DNA of 19,581 bases from Parvularia atlantis (Eukaryota; Opisthokonta; Rotosphaerida). The DNA lies in NCBI GenBank assembly GCA_943704415.1, contig CALSCO010001512.1, positions 1-19,581 on the forward strand, given 5' to 3'. A model generated the notes under the pieces. It did not search any database. It was not told the origin of the DNA and saw only the letters and a program-made list of their open reading frames with translations. How positions within the stretch are numbered: the first letter of the stretch is position 1; the number at the start of each line of letters is the position of its first letter. The position numbers and the translations under genes were made by a program. Below, piece by piece: positions 19,530 through 19,581 of the stretch.

Positions 19530-19543
19530 ATGCTCTAGAGCAT
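19530..19543. repeat. 14-bp perfect palindrome
   Basis: ATGCTCTAGAGCAT reads identically on both strands and sits in the A/T-rich last 60 bases of the window, upstream of the visible P450 exons. It could be a dimeric protein-binding site or chance. Confidence 0.6.
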
Positions 19544-19581
19544 CTACTTTCGAAAACCGTTACGACAAGCAACATGGCAGA

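Overview
The window is nuclear DNA of a very GC-rich, compact unicellular eukaryote. Every confident gene is cut by tiny spliceosomal introns. In my seven best models I count 62 introns of about 38-75 nt plus one of 128 nt. Most begin GTGCG, many carry CTGAC- or CTCAC-like branch sites, and they end in CAG or, less often, AAG/TAG. The proteins are typical of Amorphea (attractin, NFXL1, DENND2-type DENN, a 4E-T-like protein, presenilin). An amoebozoan, apusomonad or other deep relative of opisthokonts is therefore likelier than a plant or ciliate. The species cannot be fixed from the sequence alone, and all gene models were spliced by eye using reading-frame phase and family conservation.

Layout: (TC)n microsatellite (1-85); EI24/RRT8-like multipass membrane protein, minus strand (209-1241); a 54-bp tandem repeat carrying CACGTG boxes in the divergent promoter region (1247-1472); attractin-like receptor, plus, 17 exons (1715-6318); SETD3/SETD6-like SET protein, minus (6349-7608); NFXL1-like tail-anchored zinc-finger protein, plus, 15 exons (7631-10739); 4E-T-like eIF4E-binding protein, minus, 10 exons with a polyQ tract (10779-13859); presenilin, plus, 10 exons (14084-16202); DENND2-like Rab exchange factor, plus, 10 exons (16243-18645); an unidentified minus-strand gene (about 18796-19168); and the 3' end of a cytochrome P450 gene, minus (from 19251, running toward the right edge).

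The genes mostly alternate in strand and are tightly packed. The convergent gaps are 30 bp (attractin/SET), 39 bp (NFXL1/4E-T) and 150 bp (DENND2/unknown). The divergent SET/NFXL1 start codons are only 22-40 bp apart, and presenilin is followed 40 bp later by DENND2 on the same strand. Nothing indicates an operon or a mobile island. The genes look like unrelated housekeeping and membrane-trafficking functions: membrane proteolysis (presenilin), a possible cell-surface attractin, Rab activation, and mRNA control (4E-T). I see no CRISPR array, rRNA, tRNA or transposon.
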